Shown piece after piece: positions 36,101 to 47,802 of a stretch of DNA of 64,000 bases. Under the pieces are notes generated by a model. It was not told the origin of the DNA, searched no databases, and worked only from the letters and a program-made list of their open reading frames with translations. The stretch is taken from positions 11,099,985 to 11,163,984 of the forward strand of contig NC_133940.1 of NCBI RefSeq assembly GCF_031877795.1. Direction: 5' to 3'. Each line of letters starts with the position of its first letter. Positions within the stretch are counted from its first letter, which is position 1. The translations under genes were made by a program, and so were the position numbers. The DNA comes from Strix aluco (taxonomy: Eukaryota > Chordata > Aves > Strigiformes > Strigidae).

Positions 36101-36582
36101 AATTGCAGCACTGGGAAGGAGATGCTATTGTTTCTGTGTTGGATGGCATGTGAGTATTTCTGAAATGTATGTCCTCTTCTGGTCTCTTAAGAAACCCGCT
36201 GCTGCTGTGGCAGGGCCTGAGGGGAGATAGGAGAGCATCGTGCATGGCGGCTTCTGCCTGGCAGAGAGGGAAGGAGCCGTGCAGCCGCCGTGCCTGGCTG
36301 ACCACAGGGCCAGCTGAGGGCGAGGTGTCCTGGGCCTCACTCCACCTCACTCCACCTGACCGTGATGGGGCTCCTCTGCCGAAACCCTGGTGCCTTCTGA
36401 GGCGCACGGGAATGCAGCTTTGGTGGATGCTGTCAGAGGTAGAAGAAGATCCTGTCTCAGACAGCTGAAGGTGGGCAAATGCGGAGCAAAGAAGGGTGCC
36501 CTGGTGAGCAGGGGCAGCCACCGCACAGCGTGCCAAAGTACTGCCAGGGGCTCAGAGCCAGGAGCAACCCGGCTGGGGTGTG
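15171..36582. other. GC-richer intergenic region without recognisable genes
   Basis: From about 15 kb the composition turns GC-richer, with long open frames on both strands, often two or three overlapping in different frames (for example 18.7-19.6 kb, 20.8-21.4 kb, 22.5-23.0 kb). None resembles a known domain, none has a convincing exon structure, and the residue make-up (Pro, Gly, Ser, Arg, Trp, Cys rich) is that of translated non-coding DNA. A polypurine/A tract lies at 17620-17650. I see no repeat of known family here. Confidence 0.65.
33190..33203. repeat. 14-bp AT palindrome
   Basis: TTAATAATTATTAA is a perfect palindrome. It resembles two homeodomain half-sites, but could be chance in an AT-rich stretch. 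Confidence 0.6.
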
Positions 36583-36634
36583 TGACAGGAGCTGATTATA
36601 GGGGTCCTTTCTGACCTTATCATCTATGAACTAC
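36583..36634 (+). mobile_element. CR1 LINE 3'-end fragment
   Basis: GATTATAGGGGTCCTTTCTG followed by ACCTTATCATCTATGAACTA matches the conserved CR1 3' end (a GATNATAATGGTCCCTTCTG-type core, then an ATCTATGA-like unit). It is a very short, old fragment. Confidence 0.65.
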
Positions 36635-39370
36635 TCTGCATGGTTCAAATAATCCATAGTGCTGGTGGATTAAAAGTGTGTGACAGCTCAGCCCAATGAG
36701 CTTTGTCTCTCTAAAGCCCTGCGTTGGAGTGAGCTGCTCACTCCCACTTCCTTGCTGTGGCTTTGTGTGCTCTGGACACACCGATGAGTACAAGAGACAG
36801 GGGAAAGCAGAGGGATCCAGGCGATACATTTTGCATTTCCTGTTTGCCTCCTGCCTTTTGCTCCTCCATAGTTGCTTGGTGAGAGCCAGCTGCAGCCTTC
36901 AAGCATTAGAAATGTTTAAAAATCATCCTCTTTGCTCAGGGGAAAGGTGGCACGGCAAACAACTGCCACATTCCCTGAGAGATCAATAACACCCTGCAGG
37001 AAGCTAAATCGTCCTTTATTAATCTGATGAATTAGCCTGATACAGGGAGGAAGAGATCAACAGCATGGAAAATAAATGCATGCCCTGAAGCAAAACTTGT
37101 CAGCTATGGAAATAGAAGTGTCTTTCCTTTTATCCATAACAAATAATCTTGAAAGTTAGGCTAGGAGACCAAAGTGACTTCTGAGGTTTAGCAGTGCTAC
37201 GTGGATAGAGAAACTTGCTTCTCTCTTTGAAAAGCAATTACACAATCACGCAGAGACAAGCAGTTTCCCTGCTGTGCTGCTGGATTAGAAAGCTTGAATA
37301 CCTTCCCCCTTATACTTTAAGAGGGCCTGATTCAGCAAAGTACTTGTGTACGTGTTTCAGCATCAGAGTCATTCAAGGGAGCTCAGCTTTAGCCTTTCAG
37401 AATCAGGATCCTGGAAAAAGGCGAAATGAAATGGCATCAGATTTCCATTTTGTATTGAAGAGGGCAAAAATGAATTTCCGTAATAAGGAATAAAAAGCAG
37501 CACCTCTGAGCAGCCACACTGGAGAGGCAGCCCTGGCCCTGGGTTTTTCCCTGCCTTCACGGGAACAAGCTGCACACCACCAAGAATTGTGTCTTTCTCT
37601 CTGCAAATGGCATGATTAAGCCATTCTTTATGAAATGTGGTCAGCTTTTTGAAAGTCTCTAGAGTGCCTTCAGCTGCATTGATTTGACCAAATCCGGGGT
37701 GGCTATTCTGGGAGTTTTGAAGGAAAACATTCAGTTTGCCAGTATGGAGAGACTCCTGCTGTGACTCGTGCCCCAGTTTTCTTTCTTTTTTGGGAGCACG
37801 GCACAGCATTGCCCAACCATGCTTTGCCTGGGCCGGAGCAGCCCAAACCCAGTGGCTCTGCAGTAAGGAGCTGGGGCAGGTTCTTGTGTCTGAAGGAGAG
37901 GTGGGCTTCCTGCAGCTGCATGGTCTCTGCAGCACTTTCAGGAGCTTTTGGACACCTGCTAATTTCCTAGTAAAATAAGCAGGAACTCTTATTCCAGAGC
38001 CAGGTCAACTCTCATATCCTTTAGTGTTTTCATAGGAATAAAAATTTCAGTTTTTATATAAAAAGTCAAAGTTTCTACGTTAAACTTTCAGAAAATGCTT
38101 GAAAAAAATTTAAGTCAGATTTAGGATTTGAGGCCATGTCAGAATTTGAAAATGGCTGGACATGGCAACCTGCTTTAAAACTGCCATTGTGGGGGATTTT
38201 TGAAGGTGTGCTAAAGTCACTCTGGAAGATCTTCAGGCAGAGGGAAGTGCGTGGATCTTGGTTAAGGGCTGCATTTTTCCCACGAACTCCAGAGCCTGAG
38301 TCAGACTGCAATATTGGGGTCTCTAATTCAGCCTTTCCAACTTACTTTTATTTTTTATTTGATAAGATACAAATACACAAATAGTCCCCTACAGTCATTG
38401 GGTCTGTGCATGCCACAGGGTATTGCCAAATAGAAGGAGGGGAATTCTGCAGGTGCAAAACCCAATTCAAATGATGAACTACCTCCAGTGTCAGTGCTTT
38501 GCTCATTTCCCATCCCTATGGGCAAATATGATTTTTTTGAACCTTTAATCTACAGCACTCAATAAAGTTATGTAAATCTGGTGCAATGAGGAAGGCTTTT
38601 AAGCTGTGATAGGTATATCATGGTCCGCTCCCATTCTGTGAAATTGCTTTACAGCCAGGCCGTAATCGCAATGACAGACATGCTTGATTGGGTTTTGTCT
38701 CCCTGTTAATCTATGGAGTCATTTGCAGGTGAAAATGAAGAACTGTATGTACCTGTGAAACTGGGGATGCACTGAAAAATTATCCTTTTAATACTGAGCG
38801 TGGAGATTCCCCTGTGTTATTACAGGAGTGCGTTTTAGGATTAGAGTCTTTGGAAGCTTCTCATTATAACTGTGATTTATTTTTCAGTCGTTTTTCCCCA
38901 TAAAGTAATATTAGAGATTAAGGAGCATATATTTCAGGTGATAGTGAAAAACTGAAGATTAAGGCAAGGTACTGAGAATGTGAGTGCATGAGAGATGGTA
39001 AAGATGACTCATTTCTCTAATGCACGGGGTGAAAGCTTAACTGAAAGGGTGAACAGATGAGAGGCAGAGCACAAGTGGTGTTTTATTGTCAGATCCTGAA
39101 AAATGTCATTTCAGAATCTCAGGGGAATTCTGCCTGGGCTCTCCCATTATGAGTGCAATTTGTTGTACGTGAGAGAAACCGATGACTAGGGGATGGGTGG
39201 CCTTTCACAACAGGACAAGGAGGAGAGCAACACTTTTCAGGCAGGGTCTGACTTGCGATAGCATGTACCAAAGAAGCCAGGAAGGTTGACTCTGTCATTT
39301 GCTGGTGAGGATGAGCCATGGAAAGGTATGAAAAAGTAGGGAAAGGTTATCCTGAGTCTACAGTAGTGGA

Positions 39371-39397
39371 AGGACCTGGTGGAAGTCACCAGGTCCT
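39371..39397. repeat. Perfect hairpin, 11-bp arms and 5-base loop
   Basis: AGGACCTGGTG and CACCAGGTCCT are exact reverse complements separated by GAAGT. The arms contain AGGTCC, which resembles a nuclear-receptor half-site. No terminator-like T tract follows, and no RNA gene is evident. Confidence 0.85.
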
Positions 39398-39540
39398 GGA
39401 GCAGCATGTGAGGTTAAATCCACCTCTTGCAGCACTGGAGGGGCTTTTCTCCCCTCGGTTTTGCACAATGGGATATCTATACACCACTGCCAGAGCCTTG
39501 TGCAGCTGCAGTCATTCTGTGCAGCCCTGGAGAGTTCTTG

Positions 39541-39636
39541 TTGCTTCTGTGAAATGGAGATAACAGCCCTTCTTATCTACAAGGCTCCTCTCAGATATCA
39601 AGATGATTAAGCACACGCGTTTGTAAAATGTGCCCC
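39541..39636 (-). mobile_element. Possible MIR/CORE-SINE remnant
   Basis: CTTCTGTGAAATGGAGATAA, then a pyrimidine-rich TTATCTAC part, then GATGATTAAG and TGTAAAATGTGCC, follows the order of the MIR reverse strand (CTGTAAAATGGGGATAATAA ... GAGGATTAAATG ... TGTAAAGTGC). It is strongly diverged, so the family assignment is tentative. Confidence 0.4.
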
Positions 39637-42600
39637 AGCAACTCTTATTATTGATGACAATGACGACTGGGAGCGATGAGTCAAAGTGAAAAATCAAAAT
39701 ACAAAGTGAGGCAGTGGTGAGATAGCAACTTCCCAGTCCCCAAGCCCTCTGCCGTGGTTCTTGTTGCCAGGGTGCTTCCCACCCAGATCCTGCCACCCAG
39801 GATCCTGCCAACGACCAGGTAGCCCCAGTTGCAGACGGGGCAAAGGGCTTGTGGGTGCTCCTTGCCTAACTGCGACCATGTGAGTTGGCCCTGAGAAGGA
39901 GTGTCCCTGTGCTGCAGTGTGCAGTACAGAGCAGTGCCAGAAGCTGATGATGGGCGATCGTGGTGGGGAGGGCGTCGCTGGGAGCAGCTCTGCCCTTCTT
40001 GGGTGGACTCAGTCTGATTTTCCCCTCTCACTTTGAGAAAGAAGAGGAAGAGAAGACAAAGTGAAACAACAAGCACCTTGTCATATTCACTCATTTTTAT
40101 GCCCAAAGTCTGTGTCCTCAGGCACCCTGCTAGATCCCCTCATCTGCACCCAATTACATGCCCACCAAGATGATGACTAATGGAAGATCTGATCATATTT
40201 CTGTGAAAATCAATGGGAAGCCTTCCCTGGTGCAGGACCAAGCTTCTGTGAGAAAAATGCTTCTTGTGAACTAGCAAAGTTGGTGGGAGAAAAAAAAAAA
40301 AAAATCTTAAAAATCCTTTGCAGTGATCAGCTTTTAAATTTAGCTATCCAGAGACTTTTGATCCAATCTGAGTGGAAAATTGTAACCTTTGCTGAAGAGC
40401 ATGATTCTGTTCGGTGGGAGGTGACAGGGTGCTCTGGATCTCATGGGCTTGAACCCAGAGGGAGGTTTGGCTTTAGGTATCATGTTGACTAGGTTCTCCT
40501 CTCTCATTTAATGAGCGTAGTGTTACTGTAAGGGAGAATATTCAGATGATAGTTGCCTTGGGCCCTTCAGAAAAATTGCCACATTTTACATTAAGGGCAA
40601 CCTTCCTCACATAGTACATCGCTGCAATTAATTGTCTTGACACATGATTAGTACCTGGGGGCAAGGACGGATCGTTCTGTTGATTGGGCAGGGATGCGTT
40701 ATTAATTGTATAAACTGGCTCATAGTCAAAGGACACAAACCAGCGGCTGCGGTTATTGTCACTGTGGAACTGGTATTTGAAAGAGCACAGGAGATTTGTA
40801 GCAAGGCAATGCTCCTTTGCCATCACAGTATTATTAAGATTCTCTCACTGCAGCTCATAAGAAATTAGTCTTTAAACCTGATCCCCCTGCAACACCAGGT
40901 CACTTGGTATTTCTGGTACTGCACTGCACCCTCCCATTTGCGCCTGTTTATTTTCCATCTTTGCACAGACATGGCATCTGGCAGACTGAACAGCACAGGC
41001 AGCTTCTCCCTGGCTAGCAGGGACCAGTTAGGAGTTCTGTACTGAAAAAATGAACCAGCTGACCTTGACTCATTCTGAAATGACGTGATGTCCCGTTTAG
41101 AGATTTAGTTCCATTCTCTGCCAAGAAGTCATTTTGAAAGGAAATAAGTTCATGAGGATGTTACAAGATTTAGCAGAGCAGAAGTAAAAAAAGCAAAAAT
41201 AATAATAACGATTGTATCATGCCCATTTATTCTCTCTGCATCCCATGTAGTTGAAGCAATTTCATAGCTATTGTTACACTGTGCAGGATCTCTTCTTAGT
41301 ATTAATTACTAGACAATATAATAAAATTCAAGCCTTACATCCTTCACTGAAATGAATCCTAAAGTATTTCACTGCTGATTACAGGCTGTACATACCAATG
41401 TGGATGCTTTGGAGAGCACACCCAGACATACAGGAGGCAGCCACAAATGGGGAGGAACAATGGCACCTCAGGGGTGATCACAGCACCCATGGGGTCCTGA
41501 ATTTGTACAGGGGAAGCTGCCAGGTGGAGGCCAAACAAAAGTCAAAAGTCCCAGGATGGGAGGAATATGTGAGTTGTGATACATCATGAAGATGGGGCCA
41601 ACTATTAAGGGTTTTTTTCAGGCAGATGGTATTAGTTGTGCCATGCAGCACCTGCAGCATCTCTGCTAACCAGGAGGCATTTCCATGCACTGCATTTTAT
41701 TAATGTCCATTCCCATTTTGTATCTAGACTGTACAGGCCCTGATGGGAGCAGCTGATGCTTACGTGCTTTCAGTTACATCTTGCATGAGGAGCTCACATG
41801 CTCACTTCTAAACCCATCTGACATCTCTTCAGCTGGCGGTGGTGGCGGGTCTCCGGCAGTGCCCACGGTGAGGAGGACGCTCCTGTCCTCACCGCCGGGC
41901 ACACAGCCTGGGGACACCCATCCTGCCCCCAGCGCTGCGCCGGGACGTCATGCCCAGCCGCCTAACAAACTGGCTGTCTGCATGCAGCGTCACGCTGTGC
42001 TGCCAAAATTTATCATCTTGACAGCATCACCCTCCACTCTCATTACTTTAGAACTAGAAATTGTTCATATCAACTTTTTAGAGTGACACCTAAAGGGAAA
42101 TGCATGTTATGTTACATGCTGTTATTAAATGCCTCAGGCTCCAGCAATCTTTTCTCCTGCCAACATTGATTCATTAAGCAGCATACAGAAGTATAATAGT
42201 GACTGGTATTACGTTATATCCCCCCTTGCTAACCAGACTCTAATTTTTCTTCTTCACTTTTATTTCCAGTGTTTTGCATTGTTGTAATGAAGAACAAATT
42301 TTACAGGAGAAAAAGCACCTACTGAATTTTAGCTTTTTGGCTCATGCATTTCCATGAGGCCTATGTGTTTCACTGATAGGACTTCTATATATTTGAAATT
42401 CAAAAAGAAAGACTTCTCAAGCTAAAAATTTTCTTGATTCACTTGCAATGTCAAATTGAGAATAAACTTCCCAAGTTTAAGCGCATTCAAGAGTAGCAGG
42501 CTATTGTATCTGATAATGTACAGAAATGTTCAGGGCCCTAGAAAACTTACGTAGAAGACTAGGCAGGAAAAATGGGAAGATAAGCCAGATATAGAAACAA

Positions 42601-43532
42601 AATGGCCAAAAAAAAGGCATCATAAGAAATATAGAACAATATACTCCTCATTCACTGGAGAAAACCGCCGTTTCAAATAACAAGAGCAACCCAGCTTTGG
42701 TTTAGCTGAAAGCAAAGCTCAGTGCATTCAGCGATGGTCGTGTACCGTCTTCTGCAGAACGTGCTAGAAACTTGCGGTACCCTGGTTTTCACAGGCCCTG
42801 AGCTCTGCATCCTCCATCGTGTGGACGTGCGACACTTCATATTTTCAGTTGATCATCTTTGCCCTTGTGTCAAACCTCATAACAACAGAATTAAAAATAA
42901 ACTAATGTAAACCACACTTTGTAAAAAGCAAGGTGAGCAACTGCTTCCTGGGGACCACTCAGAGCACACGATGTGGAGTGGACAGGCAATCACAGTGCAC
43001 AGCCAAAACGCTGCCTGGCCCTGGGTGGGTTTTTACGTCTTGCTGAGCTGTGTTCTCAGCCAGTTGTGCTGAATTCCCTTGGTTTCTGGTTTCTTCTCTC
43101 CCTTATATCCATAGTGATGGTGTGAGGGGAGAAGTGACCAAAAAGCTCACCCTACCAGGAGCCCCAGCTCCCATAGCATGAACACTATCACTAAAGCATT
43201 TTTTTTTTAAAGCCAGGGCTTGGGAAGCTCTGCATAGGTGGCATGTTGCTGGACTCTGTTTGCAGGTTGTTGCTCCAGTTGCTGAAGGTGCTGCAGGCAC
43301 ATGGTGTTGCCCCGGGCTCTCGGTGCCCCATGCAAAGGGCAGCTGTCTGGCAGTGATGGCCCCTCTGCTCTCAGGGCTTGCAGGAGGGCTGCCTGCATGC
43401 ACCCAGCCTTGTGCCTTGTGCAGGTGGGTGCCAAAGGGACAGGACAGGCTGCAAGACAGCCCTGATGCCTCAGCCACCCACAGTGGGGTAGAGGGCTCAA
43501 AGACGCAGGACTCGGTGGGGAGGGAGGGCAGA

Positions 43533-43559
43533 AACTATTGACTATTAACTATTGACTAT
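43533..43559. repeat. Short 14-bp direct repeat
   Basis: Two near-identical copies of an ACTATTGACTATTA unit lie head to tail. This is a local replication-slippage repeat with no gene association. Confidence 0.7.
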
Positions 43560-46500
43560 GATCTTTCTCTTGGCAGAAGACTTGTTTGTACAGCCATTGC
43601 AGATGACTCCTTCCTTCAGCTGAAGCCCCCCATCAGACCCCATGGTGCCTTGTGATGCAGTGGTGAGCAGCTTGGCTGGCACAGCTCATAGCAGCGCCTC
43701 AGGAGTGAAACCCAGCAGCCCCAGTGCTGCCACAGGTGCAGGGGAACCTGAGCTGCCTGTGGATTCACCCCATAACACTTCTTTCCCTTTCCTGTCAGAA
43801 ATGAGCCCCCTGCACTGCTTCTACTGACATCCTGAATTTGAAAACATCCCCAAGTGCTAATGACTTCAGAGCTGCTCCTGAAAAGAACCCTGGGAAGATT
43901 AAAACTGCAATAACAGTGATATACTCATCTGTAATAAAAGTCAAGTGCCCTGTTAACCAAATACTTCATTTCTTAATTCAATTTAAACCCTGCTATGACA
44001 AATTTGCTCTTTTGAAGTGGACAAAAAATATTTTCAACTGACGATGCATATTTTAAATTAATTTTTAAATGATTATCTTAAGATACACTAATGACAAAGA
44101 AAAGATGTGTGTGGGTGCTTGGGGCAAGACTAGGGCAGACACATTCTTCAATGTTAATTTATTACTGTTTTCACCTGCTATATTATCACCAATTGTGTAT
44201 TTTATTATTGTTAATAGTTAATTTGTGTATTAATATTTATTATTGCTCTGGCTCTCAGACGGATTCCAGGGCTCTGGAGATCAAAGGGAGTGCTGACACA
44301 CTCCTCACACTCCAGCTGCGACTTGAAGGCGCTCAGGCAGTGGCAGTGAAGCACCTTGCTGCATGACCGTATCACTCCACGTAGGCAGAGGTGAGCTTTG
44401 TGTGTGAACTTAAACCACCACTGAAATTAAAATGGAAAGACAGCCCCGGGGACTGGCAGGTTTCCCCATGTCAGAATTTCCTGTAGTGGCTGTGGTGCTC
44501 TGGGTGTGTATGACCTCTTCTTTTATTAATTTTTGTTGTAGGCAGTAATTTGTGAATAATTTTCTAGGTAAAACAGAGGTTGAACTTTTGAAGCAAATGT
44601 ACACGACATGACCTTTCTATCTCTTAGTCACTGTCAGGCTTCACTGAGTGTTCAGCACCTTGACATTCAGTAAAGCAATAAAGAATTGAAATGTACTAAT
44701 GTAACCTTTATAAAAATAGTTAAAATCATAGTTTAATTTTTAATCTCCCACTATGGTGTTAAAATAAGCTCAATAAACTTTGGTAGTAAATTACATTCAG
44801 AAGGAGCTCAATTTAAATAATATTATGGTTAAGACAGTCAGCAAATTATGTTCCGAACTGCTACTTCAAGAAAAAAAAAACCCTCACATTTAGGGTGGGG
44901 CTGTTGACCTTTCTGATTTTTGGATCATAATTGGGCCACTATTCAATTTTTGGTAGTTGATCTGGAACCTTAGGTCCTTTCTTCTCACACATCCTGCCCA
45001 GGCAATCAAGAGGATGTTTTAGATGAACATCTCTCAGCAGCCACAGCAGATGAGTCTTATGGGTTTGAACCCCAGCATTGTGTTTAATTTCACCTCTATA
45101 AAAGGCCTACACAAAAAAGGACCAAAAGACTGCTTGAGGGGAAGATGAAGAAATGAAACAAAAGAATGGTTTAAACAAGATTATAAAGTTGTTTGATAGC
45201 AAAAATAATTTCTTGGTCTTCATATAAAATGACATGGTTTGCCGGGTGATCATTACAGATCAGGCTGTAAAATCAGTCCGAGCTTGTGACTCTGGAGAAC
45301 AAACTGAAAATGCCATAGGCTTGCATATACAAATGCATGCTGGAAATGAGTCTGTGTAATGATTGAAATCTGTATACGAGATACAAGTTGTTTAGAAATG
45401 TATATGCAAGACTACGTGTTGCATGTTACATGGAGGGATCTTAAATTCTTTCACAAATACCTATTTCTCAGAATTGTTTTACCCAAAGTGCTTTCCTTCT
45501 GTAGTTTGTGGTGATACAGCAGTCTTCATCCATTGACCTGGATGCAGTTTTGATCTCTGTTTTGTCTAACTGGACAAAGCATACCCAGGAAGGTGAGGGA
45601 CATGTGCCCAGCATTGGCTTGGTTGCTTGTTTTAATCAATGAGAGGTATCGATGTTCTACTTGTTCTCTTGCAAAATTAAATCCTTCTCCCGTAGAGCCA
45701 GCCTTTAATTGCCTGTAGTGGTTAGATAGAGCTTGGACAGGGACCATAAAAGTACTTTGATAAATAGGTAGGACTAGAGAAAACAATGGTGCCTTTCCTG
45801 TACCTGTGCCTGCTCAGCCTGACTGCAGTATATCACAGTGGAAGGGGACATGTTGCCTGTCGTGGGGGAAATGCCAGGGAAGCTAAATACAGTGAGAAAA
45901 TACAGTAATGCCACCATCTCAGCTAGATCAGGAGCTATTACTGGAGAACTGACTTTATTTCTTATAGCTGTCTGGAGGTTTATGTTTCTTTGAAGCTGAG
46001 GGCAGCACAGCGAAGGTGTGGGAGGTAATGTTCAGTGAGAGGAAGAGAGACAGAGGAGAAGTAGAGTTTGTACTAACAGGGAAAATGAGCTGAAGGGAAG
46101 GAAACAAATCTTACCTCTGGGCAGTAAAAAGGTGGATGCACATTATATACTAGTGGGTGCTATTTTCTGAAGAAATGGTGATATCTACTAGTAGGTGATC
46201 TGGATTGCGGTACTAAAGGTTCATTATGTTGTTCCCGATGCTACTCTAGGCTTAGGTAATTTCACATTTTCTCTATAAAGAAATAATCTTCTGAATGAGT
46301 TTTACTGTATAATTTTCAGTGAATGTAATTTAAAAAGGCTTCAGTAAAACCGCTCTTTACCCCTTGAAGGAAACTGAGAAGAGGTCAAAAATTAGTGCTC
46401 TAGTTTCATGTTATTAGATTTCCCCCAATCAAGGCAGCAGTGAATATACTGCATTAATAGAGCACCAACTGTGTAGAACAAATGGATTAAGATACTTCTT

Positions 46501-47391
46501 TTTTTTATGGTGATACTATAAATACTTTGTCCCTACATACCTTTGCCATTGGAAATGAAGAATGACATTTAAACACATGTAAAGAAAGCACATAATCTTA
46601 TCTTCATAAAAGTTACTTTCACCTCCTTGTGACTAGTTAGGAACATGGCGACTTTTTTTAAGTATCAGTCCTTTCTTCTTGAAGATTAAGGCACATGAGT
46701 GTGTTACAGATGCTGAATCGGAAGGGGTTTCATGCCTGTGTTACCATGTTACTATTTTACTATGTTATTACTTTGACCTTAGTCAAATTGGGAGCATTTA
46801 TACACTCTTACAAAAGAAAGACATGACTCATTCAGGGGGGCACAACTGATAGAAGAGGCGTGAGCTGAAAATGTGATACCCCATGAAGTTATCTGACCTC
46901 AAATACCTGGAAGCTAAGAGGAGCATTTCCACTGACTTGTATTCTGGACATGGCTTAGTCAAGGGAAAAGCACACATTTTGTTGGTTTTCTTTTCTTTTT
47001 CTGTGACTCTCCCCTTTTTCTCTTAAATGAGACATGCTATCTAGAATTATCTCATTTCTTGTACTTTTATTTGCTTTTCCCTTTCTCAGTAATTTCTCAG
47101 TTGGTATACATGCTATCATAAAGAAGTTAGGTTTACATCTCTGAAATTTTTGTAAAAACAGAAAATTTTGGAAAAGTTATGAAAAAAAAAATTATGATGC
47201 CCTAAAATCTGCCAGAATTATGCTACTGTCTATTAGAACTGATGGGTGAGAATGCTGCAGGAAGAACAGTAAAGAAGGAGTTTCAACAACACAAAAAGGC
47301 AAGTATCTTATGAACTATTTATGTAAAATTTAATTAAATGAAGGTAAAATCAGAATTGTATTTTGCTTTAAAATTTGCACTGCGATATCTT

Positions 47392-47405
47392 GGGGGGGGG
47401 GGGGG
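47392..47405. repeat. G14 homopolymer
   Basis: Fourteen consecutive G residues. It is unusual among the otherwise A/T-type homopolymers of the window, and a likely site of sequencing error or length variation. Confidence 0.9.
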
Positions 47406-47646
47406 AAACCCTTATATTTGATGTAGAGCTCTCTGAGGTAGGAAAAAATTTCAGGCAGGAGATTTCTGCCTGTTTTATCTGTCAAACAAGAGCGGACAAT
47501 TGAAGTCAAACACCTACGTCTAGCAACAAAAGAATAATGTGCCTGCTATAGTCCGAGTGACAAAGGGATGGATGGCATCTTTTCCTCACCGGGCACCAGT
47601 GTGGTCCCTGACTGTCCTGTTGCCACTATATTGCTCCTGCCCATCA

Positions 47647-47802
47647 GGCTGGGGTCCCTCTGGAGGACTGGGGTTTCTCCAGAGGGCTGAGGTCTCTCTG
47701 ACAGGCTAGGGTCTCTCTGGAGGGCTGGAGTCTCTCCAGAGGGCTGGGGGTCTCTCCGGAGGTCTGGGGTCTCTCCGGAGGGCTGGGGTCTCTCTGGCAG
47801 GC
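47647..47802. repeat. Minisatellite, about eight copies of a 19-20 bp unit
   Basis: Eight consecutive degenerate copies of a GGTCTCTCTGGAGGGCTGG-like unit. Copies differ by single substitutions and by 1-bp length changes. On the minus strand the array stays open and would read as repeated R-D-P/S-G-E-T-P-like peptides. That is a by-product of the repeat, not evidence of a gene. Confidence 0.9.

Larger units (their letters stand above)
36635..47646. other. Intergenic region, mixed composition
   Basis: No gene is recognised. It holds an 11-bp-arm hairpin (39371-39397), a possible MIR fragment (39541-39636), a direct repeat around 43533-43560 and a G14 run (47392-47405). Confidence 0.65.

Noticed and set aside
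45050..45090. tRNA-like B box (GGGTTTGAACCCC)
   Set aside because: No A box at the right spacing and no cloverleaf can be drawn, so it is neither a tRNA nor a clear tRNA-derived SINE.
45526..45786. 86-codon minus-strand open frame with a natural-looking composition
   Set aside because: Composition is less biased than the others, but there is no recognisable similarity, exon border or promoter. Left unannotated.
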